A stretch of DNA of 64,000 nucleotides, taken from contig NZ_CP102263.1 in the NCBI RefSeq assembly GCF_025147485.1, forward strand, positions 819,501 to 883,500, given 5' to 3'. The position numbers were made by a program, and so were the translations under genes. The DNA comes from Bacteroides uniformis. GTDB lineage: Bacteria; Bacteroidota; Bacteroidia; Bacteroidales; Bacteroidaceae. Shown piece by piece: positions 49,345-57,788 of the stretch (position 1 is the stretch's first letter; every line of letters starts with the position of its first letter). A model generated the notes under the pieces. The model was not told the origin of the DNA and did no database searches. It saw only the letters and a list, made by a program, of their open reading frames with translations.

Positions 49345-51018
49345 ATGAAACACATGTTACAAATTTGTTGCAAAAATAATAATATTTCTAAAGAATTCCC
49401 TATAGGGAGCTCACTTTTGGATATTTATTACGGTTTTAATCTAAATTTCCCCTATCAGGTAGTCAGTGCAAAGGTCAACAACCGTTCCGAAGGGCTGAAT
49501 TTCCGTGTATACAACAATAAGGATGTAGAGTTTCTCGACATACGCGACTCCTCAGGTATGCGCACCTATGTCCGTTCCCTCTGCTTCATTCTTTACAAAG
49601 CTGTCAGCGAGCTGTTTCCGGAAGGAAAACTGTTCGTAGAGCATCCGGTATCCAAAGGTTACTTCTGCAACCTGCGCATCGGCCGCCCCATAGAGCTGGA
49701 AGATGTGGCAGCCATCAAGAAGCGGATGCAGGAAATCATTGCCGAGAACATCCCCTACCACCGTGTAGAATGCCACACCACCGAGGCTGTACGCATCTTC
49801 AACGAACGGGGCATGAACGACAAAGTGAAGCTGCTGGAAACTTCCGGCTCGCTATATACCTATTACTACACACTGGGCGACACCGTAGACTACTACTACG
49901 GCAACCTGTTGCCCAGTACCGGATACATCTGGCTGTTCGATATCGTGAAGTATTACGACGGCCTGCTGCTACGCATCCCCAACCGGGCAAACCCCGATGT
50001 CCTGGAAGAAGTGGTGAAACAAGAGAAAATGCTCGACGTATTCAAGGAACACCTGCGCTGGAACTACATTATGGGACTGGGCAACGTAGGCGACTTCAAC
50101 ATGGCTTGCGAGGAAGGCCATGCCACCGACCTCATCAACGTGGCCGAAGCCCTGCAGGAAAAAAAGATAGCCCAGATTGCCGATGACATCTACCACCGCG
50201 GCGAAAACGGAAACCGGGTGAAGCTCGTGCTCATCTCCGGCCCCTCGTCTTCCGGAAAAACCACTTTCAGCAAACGCCTCAGCGTGCAGCTGATGACCAA
50301 CGGCCTGCGTCCTTACCCCATCTCGCTGGACAACTACTTCGTAGACCGTGAAGACACCCCGCGCGATGAGAACGGCAATTACGATTACGAATCGCTCTAT
50401 GCCCTCGACCTTGAGCTCTTCAACACCCAATTACAAGCATTGCTCCGGGGCGAAGAAGTGGAGCTGCCCCGCTTCAACTTCAACCTCGGGAAGAAAGAGT
50501 ACAAGGGAGACAAGCTGCGCATCGACGAGCATACCATCCTCATCCTGGAAGGAATCCATGCCCTGAACCCTGAACTGACACCACAGATTCCCGCCGCCAG
50601 CAAATACAAGATTTATGTATCTGCCCTGACCACCATCTCGCTGGACGACCACAACTGGATTCCCACCACGGACAACCGCCTGCTGCGCCGCATCATCCGC
50701 GACTTCAACTACCGCGGCTACTCGGCACAAGAGACCATTTCACGCTGGCCCAGTGTACGTGCCGGCGAGGACAAATGGATATTCCCCTACCAGGAAAATG
50801 CCGACGTTATGTTCAACTCCGCCCTCTTGTTCGAATTCGCCGTGCTCCGCTGCCACGCAGAGCCCATCCTTACCAGTGTTCCACGGAACTGTCCGGAATA
50901 CGCAGAAGCCTACCGGTTGCTGAAATTCATCAAATATTTCACCCCCGTGCAGGACAAAGAAATTCCACCGACATCCTTATTGAGAGAATTTTTAGGAGGC
51001 AGTAGCTTCAAATACTAA
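49345..51018 (+). CDS. TGS-domain uridine kinase-like nucleoside kinase
   Basis: 557 residues. The N-terminal TGS-like ubiquitin fold (about 1-60) and an AlaX/ThrRS-like second additional domain (about 60-230; HTTEAVRIFNERG) precede a uridine/phosphoribulokinase domain with Walker A LISGPSSSGKTTFSKRL near 295 and DNYFVDREDTPRDENGNYD near 332, ILEGIHALNP near 402. This ThrRS-N-terminus-plus-Udk fusion is typical of Bacteroidetes and Firmicutes nucleoside kinases. It probably phosphorylates uridine or cytidine; why it keeps the tRNA-synthetase editing-like module is unknown. Confidence 0.9.
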   Translation: MKHMLQICCKNNNISKEFPIGSSLLDIYYGFNLNFPYQVVSAKVNNRSEGLNFRVYNNKDVEFLDIRDSSGMRTYVRSLCFILYKAVSELFPEGKLFVEHPVSKGYFCNLRIGRPIELEDVAAIKKRMQEIIAENIPYHRVECHTTEAVRIFNERGMNDKVKLLETSGSLYTYYYTLGDTVDYYYGNLLPSTGYIWLFDIVKYYDGLLLRIPNRANPDVLEEVVKQEKMLDVFKEHLRWNYIMGLGNVGDFNMACEEGHATDLINVAEALQEKKIAQIADDIYHRGENGNRVKLVLISGPSSSGKTTFSKRLSVQLMTNGLRPYPISLDNYFVDREDTPRDENGNYDYESLYALDLELFNTQLQALLRGEEVELPRFNFNLGKKEYKGDKLRIDEHTILILEGIHALNPELTPQIPAASKYKIYVSALTTISLDDHNWIPTTDNRLLRRIIRDFNYRGYSAQETISRWPSVRAGEDKWIFPYQENADVMFNSALLFEFAVLRCHAEPILTSVPRNCPEYAEAYRLLKFIKYFTPVQDKEIPPTSLLREFLGGSSFKY

Positions 51019-51028
51019 GTTTTTATTC

Positions 51029-51036
51029 TAACTTTG
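51029..51036 (+). promoter_or_regulatory. -7 box for the TPR kinase-like gene
   Basis: TAACTTTG fits TAnnTTTG, starting 10 bases after the upstream gene's stop codon and 25 bases before ATG 51061. It gives the gene its own promoter despite the short gap. Confidence 0.5.
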
Positions 51037-51060
51037 TGAGCAAATAAAACAAACGTACAC

Positions 51061-52566
51061 ATGAAAAAAATTATTTCGATACTTCTCTTAGCGACTTTCT
51101 GCATCTTTACTCAACTCCATGCGCAAAACCGTGCAGACGAATTGATGAAACAAGCACAAGAAAATCTTACGAAAAAAGAATATATCAAAGCCCGCTATCT
51201 ATTCCTGCAAGCCTACAATGCCTTTGCCACGCAAGACAAGTATGCCCAGGCAGTGGAATGCGGCGTCAATGCCAGCGCCCTCTACCATCGGGAGAATTAC
51301 TATAAAGAAGCTTTTGAACTGCTGCGCGGTGCCGAGCAAGTGGTGGCAACCGGCGAACAGAAAACGGGCAAGGCCATGCCCAACCTACGTTTCCGCATCA
51401 ACAAGGAACGCCTGCAGATGTACATCAACCTGAAAAATCCCGCACGTGCCAAGGAACAGCTGACCAAACTGGAAGAGACCGCCAAAGCCTCTCACAACGA
51501 CTCTCTGAGCAACGACCTGCTTTATACGCAGGCCAACTATTACTACACCTTCGGCATGAACACACAAGGTGATGCGGCTACCAACCGCCTGATAGGGCAA
51601 TATAAGGAACAGAAGAACTACGCCAAAGTAGACGAATGCTACAAGACTCTTATCAGTATCGCCCGCAAAGCAAACAATGCCGGACTGGTGGCACGCACCT
51701 ACGACAAGTACATCCTATGGACCGACTCCGTAAAGGCGCTTACCGCCCAAGAGGAACTGAACGCCCTGAAGAAGAAATATGATGAAAGCCTGGCCACTAT
51801 CCAGGAGAAAGATGATTCCCTAAGCGCCAAGCAGTACATCATCATCGGGCTTTGCATACTCGCCGCCATCCTTGCCGCCGCACTGGTATTCGGCGCCATC
51901 GTATTGCTGCGTTTCATCATCCTCACCCGTAAACAGAAGAAGGCCATCAGCATTGCTAATGAGCACAATGAGCTGAAAACCAAATTTATCCAGAACATTT
52001 CCGCCCAAATGGAACCGACACTGGACACGCTCGACGCCTCACTGCCGGGCGTAAAAGCCCTGCATGCATTCTCCAACCATATCCAGGAACTGTCCGAATT
52101 GGAAACCACCTTGTCCGAACCCTACGAAGTGCAGGAGAAGAATATCTCCACTTTCTGTGAAGGCATCATGGACAAAATCAAAGGAATGACACAAGAAGAT
52201 GTCACCCTGACCGTGAATGCCCCCAAATTGAATGTGAAAATCAACCCTGAGCAACTGGAACGCGTCTTGCTGCATTTGTTGGAAAACGCCGCCGAGTACA
52301 CCCCTGCTGGAGGAAAAATATGGCTGGACTTCAAGAAACGTGGTGCGCACACCCACCAGTTCATCATCAGCGACACCGGTTGCGGTATCCCCGAGGAGCA
52401 ACGCGAAAACATCTTCAAGCCTTTCACCGAAGTGAAAGACCTGACGCAAGGCGACGGCCTGGGACTCCCCATCTGCTCACTGATTGCCACCAAGATGAAC
52501 GGCAGCTTGACACTAGACAGCAGCTACAACAAGGGAGCACGGTTCGTACTGGAACTGCACGCATAA
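51061..52566 (+). CDS. TPR-containing histidine kinase-like protein lacking the phospho-acceptor His
   Basis: 501 residues. Signal peptide about 1-22 (LATFCIFTQLHAQ), extracytoplasmic TPR-like helices (about 25-240), a coiled coil, one membrane helix near 260-283 (YIIIGLCILAAILAAALVFGAIVLL), then a cytoplasmic kinase-like part. Where a HisKA H-box would read NxSHExRTPL, this protein has NISAQMEPTL, with Ala315 in place of His. The ATP-binding domain is intact: N box LERVLLHLLENAAEYT, G1 ISDTGCGIPEE, G2 GDGLGLPICSLI. It may signal by ATP-dependent conformational change, or phosphorylate elsewhere. No response regulator is adjacent. Confidence 0.82.
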   Translation: MKKIISILLLATFCIFTQLHAQNRADELMKQAQENLTKKEYIKARYLFLQAYNAFATQDKYAQAVECGVNASALYHRENYYKEAFELLRGAEQVVATGEQKTGKAMPNLRFRINKERLQMYINLKNPARAKEQLTKLEETAKASHNDSLSNDLLYTQANYYYTFGMNTQGDAATNRLIGQYKEQKNYAKVDECYKTLISIARKANNAGLVARTYDKYILWTDSVKALTAQEELNALKKKYDESLATIQEKDDSLSAKQYIIIGLCILAAILAAALVFGAIVLLRFIILTRKQKKAISIANEHNELKTKFIQNISAQMEPTLDTLDASLPGVKALHAFSNHIQELSELETTLSEPYEVQEKNISTFCEGIMDKIKGMTQEDVTLTVNAPKLNVKINPEQLERVLLHLLENAAEYTPAGGKIWLDFKKRGAHTHQFIISDTGCGIPEEQRENIFKPFTEVKDLTQGDGLGLPICSLIATKMNGSLTLDSSYNKGARFVLELHA

Positions 52567-52602
52567 ACCATACATAATACAATCTGTATGACCCCTAAAT
52601 TT

Positions 52603-52644
52603 GAGAGCCGCTTGCCACCGGCATTATCGGGACAAACGGCTCTC
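52603..52644. terminator. Bidirectional hairpin between the TPR kinase and pepP-like gene
   Basis: GAGAGCCG (52603-52610) pairs with CGGCTCTC (52637-52644) around a 26-base loop between convergent genes. T runs are weak on both sides. Confidence 0.6.
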
Positions 52645-52667
52645 TGTGTATATTAAGGATGTGGTTG

Positions 52668-54041
52668 TCAACGCAACGCTTCCACCTCTTCCGGTGTCAG
52701 TGGAATTTTCTTGCCCAAGCGACGTGCTCCCGTTTCGGTAATCAGATAATCCTCCTCATTACGGATGCCGCCGAAATTGCGGTATTCTTCCACCTTATCG
52801 TAGTTGATGAAGTCCATGAACTTCTTCTCTCCTTTCCATAAGTCAATCAGCTCGGGGATGAAGTAGATGCCCGGCTCAACCGTATGCACAAAGCCCGGTT
52901 CCAGAGGGATGGCAAGACGCTGGCTCTTGCGGCCGAACTGCGTACTCTTGGGCTGACCGTCATAGCCTACCCAGAGCTCACCCAGGTTCTCCATATCGTG
53001 CACATCCAACCCCATCATATGGCCCAGTCCATGGGGATAAAACAAGGCATGCGCCCCTTCGCGCACGGCATCTTCGGCATTGCCCTTCATCAACCCCAGC
53101 TCTTTCAGCCCCTCCACCATCACTTGGGCGGAAAGCTCGTACACCTTCATATAGGGAATGCCCGGGCGAAGCGCTTTAACAGACTCCAGATGCATGGCGT
53201 TCTGGATTTCGTAAACGGCACGCTGGCGTGGAGTAAAAGTCTTGTCCGCCGGCACGGTAGACGACATGTCACCACAGTAACCCGAAGGCAGCTCGGCGCC
53301 GGCATCAATCAAGAAGAGGTCTCCCGGTTGCACCCGGTTGCCGTGATAGTGGTTATGCAGGGTCTGGCCGTTGACAGTAGCAATCGTGGCAAAAGACAGC
53401 TCGCAGTTGTTCATCTCGGCGATACGGTTCATTTCGGCCACAACCTCGTATTCGTACATGCCCGGACGAAGCACCTTCATTGCGGTGATGTGCATGTCAG
53501 CAGTCACGTCGCATGCCTTTTCTATTTCCGCTATTTCTTCTGCCGACTTGTAGTTGCGCTGTGCCACCACCGCACGGATAAACGGCACAGACCCTTCCTG
53601 ACGTGCCGGAGGAACACCCAGCCAGTCCATCAGTTTCAACTTATGCTCGGCACGATAAGGGGGCAAATAATGGATGGTCTGTCCCTTCTGTACAGCCTTG
53701 TGCAGATAACCGACGATGTCGGCAAAAGGACGGGTTTCGGAAATTCCCACAGCAGAAGCCTTTTCGTGAAGGGTGGGCTGGGTACCCATCCAGACAATAT
53801 GGTCGATGGTCAGCTCATCGCCAAAAATGATTTCTTTATCTTCATCTATGTCGATGAGAGCTGACAGCCCGGCAAACGACAAGCCAAAATAGTAGAGAAA
53901 AGTGGAATCCTGGCGGTAACGAAAAGTATTGTCCTCATAGTTCAAACCTTGTTCATCGTTACCCAAAAACAGTAACACTCCGGAGCCTATCGTTTTTTTC
54001 AGCTGGGCCCTGCGCTGCACATACGTTTCTTTAGCAAACAT
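52668..54041 (-). CDS. pepP: Xaa-Pro aminopeptidase (M24B)
   Basis: 457 residues with the N-terminal creatinase-like AMP_N domain (about 5-140; SGVLLFLGNDEQGLNYEDNTFRYRQDS) and a C-terminal pita-bread metallopeptidase. Dinuclear metal ligands are visible: Asp in LIDAGAELPSG and YCGDMSSTVP, His in HGLGHMMGLDVHD, Glu in VEPGIYFIPE and GGIRNEEDYLIT. It removes N-terminal residues ahead of proline and is cytoplasmic. A TATCTTTG promoter box (54070-54077) lies about 29 bases upstream. Confidence 0.95.
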   Translation of the reverse strand: MFAKETYVQRRAQLKKTIGSGVLLFLGNDEQGLNYEDNTFRYRQDSTFLYYFGLSFAGLSALIDIDEDKEIIFGDELTIDHIVWMGTQPTLHEKASAVGISETRPFADIVGYLHKAVQKGQTIHYLPPYRAEHKLKLMDWLGVPPARQEGSVPFIRAVVAQRNYKSAEEIAEIEKACDVTADMHITAMKVLRPGMYEYEVVAEMNRIAEMNNCELSFATIATVNGQTLHNHYHGNRVQPGDLFLIDAGAELPSGYCGDMSSTVPADKTFTPRQRAVYEIQNAMHLESVKALRPGIPYMKVYELSAQVMVEGLKELGLMKGNAEDAVREGAHALFYPHGLGHMMGLDVHDMENLGELWVGYDGQPKSTQFGRKSQRLAIPLEPGFVHTVEPGIYFIPELIDLWKGEKKFMDFINYDKVEEYRNFGGIRNEEDYLITETGARRLGKKIPLTPEEVEALR

Positions 54042-54069
54042 AACATTCCTTGTTTTAGTAGTTATAGGA

Positions 54070-54077
54070 CAAAGATA
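54070..54077 (-). promoter_or_regulatory. -7 box for the Xaa-Pro aminopeptidase gene
   Basis: TATCTTTG on the minus strand matches TAnnTTTG; predicted transcription start near 54063 leaves a leader of about 22 bases. Confidence 0.5.
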
Positions 54078-54147
54078 TAGATAATCTTTGAAAGAAGATA
54101 ATACAAAAAGGAGATTAATCTATATAGTTCATAATCAGAAGACTATT

Positions 54148-54248
54148 TTGCCAACGTTTTTCAAGCCTTTGGCAAAGTTTTGCCACCGCGTTGGCAAAGT
54201 CTTGCCATAGGCATGGCAAAAGTTTGCCAAGCTATTGGCAAAAGCTTG
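54148..54248. repeat. Array C: palindromic units with exact 22-bp period upstream of rpoN
   Basis: TGGCAAA arms recur with GG at 54171, 54193, 54215 and 54237, exactly 22 bases apart, each followed by a TTGCCA arm, e.g. TTGGCAAAGTCTTGCCATAG. A half-unit TTGCCAACG opens the array near 54148. It shares period and palindromic plan with arrays A and B but has its own arm sequence; no clear 96-bp leader is present, only a weak AACAAGAAAAGAG-like match on the other strand. Confidence 0.85.
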
Positions 54249-54305
54249 TTTTCTCTTTTCTTGTTAAATATCATCAGAGAGGTTTCGTGTTATCGAACTA
54301 TTCAC

Positions 54306-54313
54306 TATTTTTG
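54306..54313 (+). promoter_or_regulatory. -7 box for rpoN
   Basis: TATTTTTG matches TAnnTTTG, with TTTC at 54283-54286 as a near -33 box at 19-base spacing. Transcription would start near 54320, leader about 49 bases. The array C ends about 35 bases upstream of the -33 position. Confidence 0.55.
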
Positions 54314-54368
54314 CGGTAAATATCTGAAAGAAGATGCACAATGAGTGCATTGAATAATTTATAAAAAT

Positions 54369-55859
54369 ATGGCACAAGGCTCCCGACAAGTACAGACCCA
54401 AGCGCAACAGCAGATACAAACGCTGTCGCCGCAACAAATTCTGGTGGTAAAGCTGCTGGAACTTCCCGCCGTGGAACTAGAGGACCGCGTACGTGCCGAA
54501 CTTCTGGAAAATCCGGCACTGGAAGAGGGTAAGGAGGATACTCCCGGCGACGAATACCCCGACACACCCGATGCGGAAACCGGCTCAGAAGATGGTGGAG
54601 ACACTAGCTATGATTCTTTAAGCGATTATCTGAACGAAGACGATATCCCCGACTACAAGCTGCAGGAGAACAACCGCAGCAAAGGGGAGCAGGCAGAAGA
54701 AATTCCTTTCTCCGACGCCACCTCCTTCTATGAAACCTTGCGCCAGCAGCTCGGCGAGCAGGACTTGACTCCGCACCAGCGCGAACTGGCCGAATATCTC
54801 ATCGGCTCGCTGGACGACGATGGCCTGCTGCGCAAATCATTGGACAGCATCAGCGACGAACTCGCCATCTACGCCGGTATCGACGCTTCTCCCGAAGAGC
54901 TGGAAGAAGTATTGAAGATTATACAAGACTTCGACCCCGCCGGTCTGGGCGCCCGCACCCTACAAGAGTGCCTGCTCATCCAGATTCGACGTAAGGAAGC
55001 GCAACGGCCCATGCCCTCGCCTCCACAATACTATATAGAAGAAGATATTCTTACCCAGTGCTACGAAGAGTTCACCCGCAAGCATTGGGACAAGATTATG
55101 CAGAAATTAGGTATCAGCGAAGATACCCTGCAACAAGCCGTTAAGGAAATCTGCAAGCTGAATCCCCGTCCCGGTGCCTCGCTCGGCGAAGCCATCGGCA
55201 AGAACATGCAGCAGATTGTGCCCGACTTCCTGGTAGACACTTATGACGACGGTACCATCAACGTGACACTGAACAACCGCAACGTGCCGGAACTGCGCAT
55301 GAGCCGCGACTTCACCGAGATGGTGGAAGAACACACCAAGAACCGGGCCAACCAGTCTAAGGAATCCCGTGAAGCCATGATGTTCCTCAAACAAAAAATG
55401 GATGCCGCACAAGGTTTCATCGATGCCGTGAAGCAACGCCAGAATACGCTGATGACTACCATGCAGGCCATCATAGACCTGCAACGTCCTTTCTTCCTCG
55501 AAGGAGACGAGTCATTGCTCCGCCCCATGATTCTGAAAGATGTTGCCGAACGTACCGGGTTGGACATCTCGACCATCTCCCGTGTGAGCAACAGCAAGTA
55601 TGTACAGACCAACTACGGCATCTACCCGCTGAAGTTCTTCTTCAACGACGGCTACACAACCGAAGACGGCGAAGAGATGTCTGTACGCGAAATACGCAAG
55701 ATACTCAAAGAGTGCATTGACAACGAGGACAAGAAAAAGCCTCTGACCGATGACGAACTGACCGAGCTGCTGAAGGAGAAAGGCTATCCCATAGCCCGCC
55801 GCACGGTGGCAAAGTATCGCCAACAGATGAATATCCCCGTGGCAAGACTGAGAAGATGA
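54369..55859 (+). CDS. rpoN: RNA polymerase sigma-54 factor
   Basis: 496 residues. Region I is Gln-rich (QVQTQAQQQIQTLSPQQILVVKLLELP) and binds activators; region II is acidic (about 50-110; EEGKEDTPGDEYPDTPDAE); region III ends in the RpoN box ARRTVAKYRQQ near 482-492 that reads the -24 promoter element, with DISTISRVSNSKYV (about 398) as the HTH. It directs transcription from -24/-12 promoters with AAA+ activators. Plus-strand; followed by a PAP2 gene after a short-repeat spacer. Confidence 0.97.
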   Translation: MAQGSRQVQTQAQQQIQTLSPQQILVVKLLELPAVELEDRVRAELLENPALEEGKEDTPGDEYPDTPDAETGSEDGGDTSYDSLSDYLNEDDIPDYKLQENNRSKGEQAEEIPFSDATSFYETLRQQLGEQDLTPHQRELAEYLIGSLDDDGLLRKSLDSISDELAIYAGIDASPEELEEVLKIIQDFDPAGLGARTLQECLLIQIRRKEAQRPMPSPPQYYIEEDILTQCYEEFTRKHWDKIMQKLGISEDTLQQAVKEICKLNPRPGASLGEAIGKNMQQIVPDFLVDTYDDGTINVTLNNRNVPELRMSRDFTEMVEEHTKNRANQSKESREAMMFLKQKMDAAQGFIDAVKQRQNTLMTTMQAIIDLQRPFFLEGDESLLRPMILKDVAERTGLDISTISRVSNSKYVQTNYGIYPLKFFFNDGYTTEDGEEMSVREIRKILKECIDNEDKKKPLTDDELTELLKEKGYPIARRTVAKYRQQMNIPVARLRR

Positions 55860-55952
55860 GAGAAAAGGATGAGCGATTAGGGATTAAGGTTTAAAGATTA
55901 GTGCATTCAAATAGTAAATTGTAAATAGTCAAATCGTAAATAAAATTAGGTT

Positions 55953-56615
55953 GTGGAAGAGCATATTATAGCAGATAAAACTTTAATCAGAACAGCGAAA
56001 GTGATTTCGGCGGTATTCACACCGTTCTCCATCCCTTTTCTGGCTTTTCTGGTTCTGTTTATATTCTCGTACCTGCGCATCATGCCGTTGCAGTACAAGT
56101 TGATAGTATTGGGCGTGGTGTATTGCTTCACCATCCTGATGCCTACACTGACTATCTTCATCTTCCGCAAAATCAACGGTTTCAGTCCGGAAGAACTGGT
56201 GGAACGAAAAAGGAGATACATTCCCTTTATTCTGACCATCACTTCTTATGTATTCTGCCTGCTCATGATGCACCGGCTCAATATCCCGTGGTACATGACC
56301 GGTATCATACTCTCCGCCCTGGTAGTGATGATAATCTGCGTCATTGTCAACTTAAAATGGAAACTGAGCGAACACATGGCAGGCGCCGGAGCCGTAATTG
56401 GTGGACTGGTAGCTTTCAGCGCCTTGTTCAGCTACAATCCCGTATGGTGGCTATGCCTCTTTATACTGGTGGCTGGCGTGCTGGGCACCGCCCGCATCAT
56501 CCTGCGACACCACACACTGGGCGAAGTTATGGGAGGCTTTGCCGTAGGGCTTATCTGCTCGTTGCTGGTACTCCACCCGCTGAGCAACATACTGTTCCGA
56601 ATCTTCCTCTTTTAA
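55953..56615 (+). CDS. PAP2-family membrane protein (degenerate phosphatase motifs)
   Basis: 220 residues from a GTG start at 55953, six membrane helices. The C-terminal motif GTARIILRHHTLGEVMGG (about 180-197) resembles PAP2 motif 3 (SR-x5-H-x3-D) with Arg and His present but Glu in place of Asp, while the PSGH motif 2 is absent from its usual position (AGAVIGGLVAF instead). It may be a lipid-phosphate phosphatase with altered chemistry or a non-catalytic relative. No better start is seen; ATG codons further in lie after the first helix. Confidence 0.75.
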   Translation: MEEHIIADKTLIRTAKVISAVFTPFSIPFLAFLVLFIFSYLRIMPLQYKLIVLGVVYCFTILMPTLTIFIFRKINGFSPEELVERKRRYIPFILTITSYVFCLLMMHRLNIPWYMTGIILSALVVMIICVIVNLKWKLSEHMAGAGAVIGGLVAFSALFSYNPVWWLCLFILVAGVLGTARIILRHHTLGEVMGGFAVGLICSLLVLHPLSNILFRIFLF

Positions 56616-56683
56616 GAGCCTTGTTTAATTTTTAATTTTCAACTTTTAATTTACATAGTATCAACCCTTAAAAACTAATGATC

Positions 56684-57064
56684 ATGAATTTCCCGACTAA
56701 TGTAAAGTACACCAAAGAACACGAATGGATTCGCCTGGAAGGTGATGTAGCCTATGTAGGTATTACCGATTATGCACAAGAGCAACTGGGCGACATTGTG
56801 TTTGTCGACATCCCGACCGAAGGTGAGACATTGGCTGCCGACGAAGTGTTCGGCACCATCGAAGTAGTAAAAACCATATCAGACCTCTTCCTGCCCGTAA
56901 CCGGTGAGATTCTGGAGCAAAACGAAGCCCTTGCCGACCAGCCGGAACTGGTAAACCAGGACCCATACGGCGAAGGCTGGCTCATCAAAATCAAACCCAC
57001 CGCTGATGCCGACTTCGACAGCCTGCTGGATGCCGAAGCCTACAAAGCGCTGATAAACGAATGA
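56684..57064 (+). CDS. gcvH: Glycine cleavage system H protein
   Basis: 126 residues from ATG 56684 (ATG 56678 is two codons upstream). Biotinyl/lipoyl-like fold with the lipoylated Lys63 in FGTIEVVKTISDLF and the TKEHEWIRLEGDVAYVGITDYAQ N-terminus. It shuttles the aminomethyl group of glycine between the P, T and L proteins. gcvP, gcvT and lpd are not in the window, so H is encoded separately, next to purE, which fits the supply of one-carbon units for purines. Confidence 0.96.
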   Translation: MNFPTNVKYTKEHEWIRLEGDVAYVGITDYAQEQLGDIVFVDIPTEGETLAADEVFGTIEVVKTISDLFLPVTGEILEQNEALADQPELVNQDPYGEGWLIKIKPTADADFDSLLDAEAYKALINE

Positions 57065-57071
57065 AATGAAA

Positions 57072-57150
57072 GGATTAGGGGTTAGCGATTAGCACCGGAC
57101 GGAATGATAGCGCAGTCCCTAACCCCTAATCGTTAATCCCTAACCCTTAT
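57072..57150. repeat. GGATTAG-type short-repeat spacer between gcvH and purE
   Basis: The left part (57072-57092, GGATTAGGGGTTAGCGATTA) and the right part, rich in CCCTAACCCCTAATCGTTAA, are approximately inverted copies. Heptamer-like GATTAG/GGTTAG words recur. Similar spacers follow rpoN (about 55880-55947) and purE (57691-57780). Confidence 0.6.
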
Positions 57151-57180
57151 AAAATTAACCCTTTAATAATTTAATGATTC

Positions 57181-57690
57181 ATGTCTCCAATCGTTAGCAT
57201 CATCATGGGCAGCACTTCCGACCTCCCCGTTATGGAGAAGGCCGCGCAATTGCTCAATGACCTGCATGTACCGTTCGAAATGAACGCTCTCTCTGCTCAC
57301 CGCACACCGGAAGCAGTGGAGGAATTTGCCAAGAATGCTCGCCAACGCGGCATTAAAGTGATTATTGCCGCTGCCGGTATGGCTGCCGCCCTGCCCGGCG
57401 TCATTGCTGCCAACACCACACTGCCGGTAATCGGGGTTCCCGTAAAAGGGTCCGCACTCGATGGCGTAGACGCCCTCTACTCCATCATCCAGATGCCTCC
57501 GGGCATACCAGTAGCCACCGTTGCCATTAATGGTGCCATGAACGCTGCCATCCTTGCCGTACAGATGCTGGCATTGAGCGATTCCTCATTGGCTGAAACA
57601 TTCGCCGCCTATAAAGAAGGGCTGAAAAAGAAAATAGTCAAGGCAAATGAGGACTTGAAGGAGGTGAAGTACGAATACAAGACTAATTGA
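57181..57690 (+). CDS. purE: N5-carboxyaminoimidazole ribonucleotide mutase / AIR carboxylase
   Basis: 169 residues, normal size. Purine biosynthesis step forming CAIR. Motifs: IIMGSTSDLPVMEKA (phosphate site), NALSAHRTPEAVEEFA (catalytic His) and the AAAGMAAALPGVIAANTTLPVIGVPV loop. The glycine-rich loop reads AAAGMAAALPGV where the E. coli enzyme has AGAGGAAHLPGM, so whether it uses N5-CAIR (with PurK) or CO2 directly cannot be settled here; no purK is nearby. Confidence 0.95.
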   Translation: MSPIVSIIMGSTSDLPVMEKAAQLLNDLHVPFEMNALSAHRTPEAVEEFAKNARQRGIKVIIAAAGMAAALPGVIAANTTLPVIGVPVKGSALDGVDALYSIIQMPPGIPVATVAINGAMNAAILAVQMLALSDSSLAETFAAYKEGLKKKIVKANEDLKEVKYEYKTN

Positions 57691-57780
57691 GGGATTAGGG
57701 ATTAAGGATAAGGGATTAGTAAGATGAGATATAGTCACTTATCCCTTATCACTAATCACTTATCACTAAACGCTAATCAC
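57691..57780. repeat. Short-repeat inverted spacer between purE and ispG
   Basis: GGGATTAGGGATTAAGGATA-type words on the left are mirrored by TCACTTATCCCTTATCACTA-type words on the right, giving a long imperfect hairpin made of heptamer repeats. Same style as the spacers after rpoN and gcvH. Confidence 0.55.
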
Positions 57781-57788
57781 TTATTACC

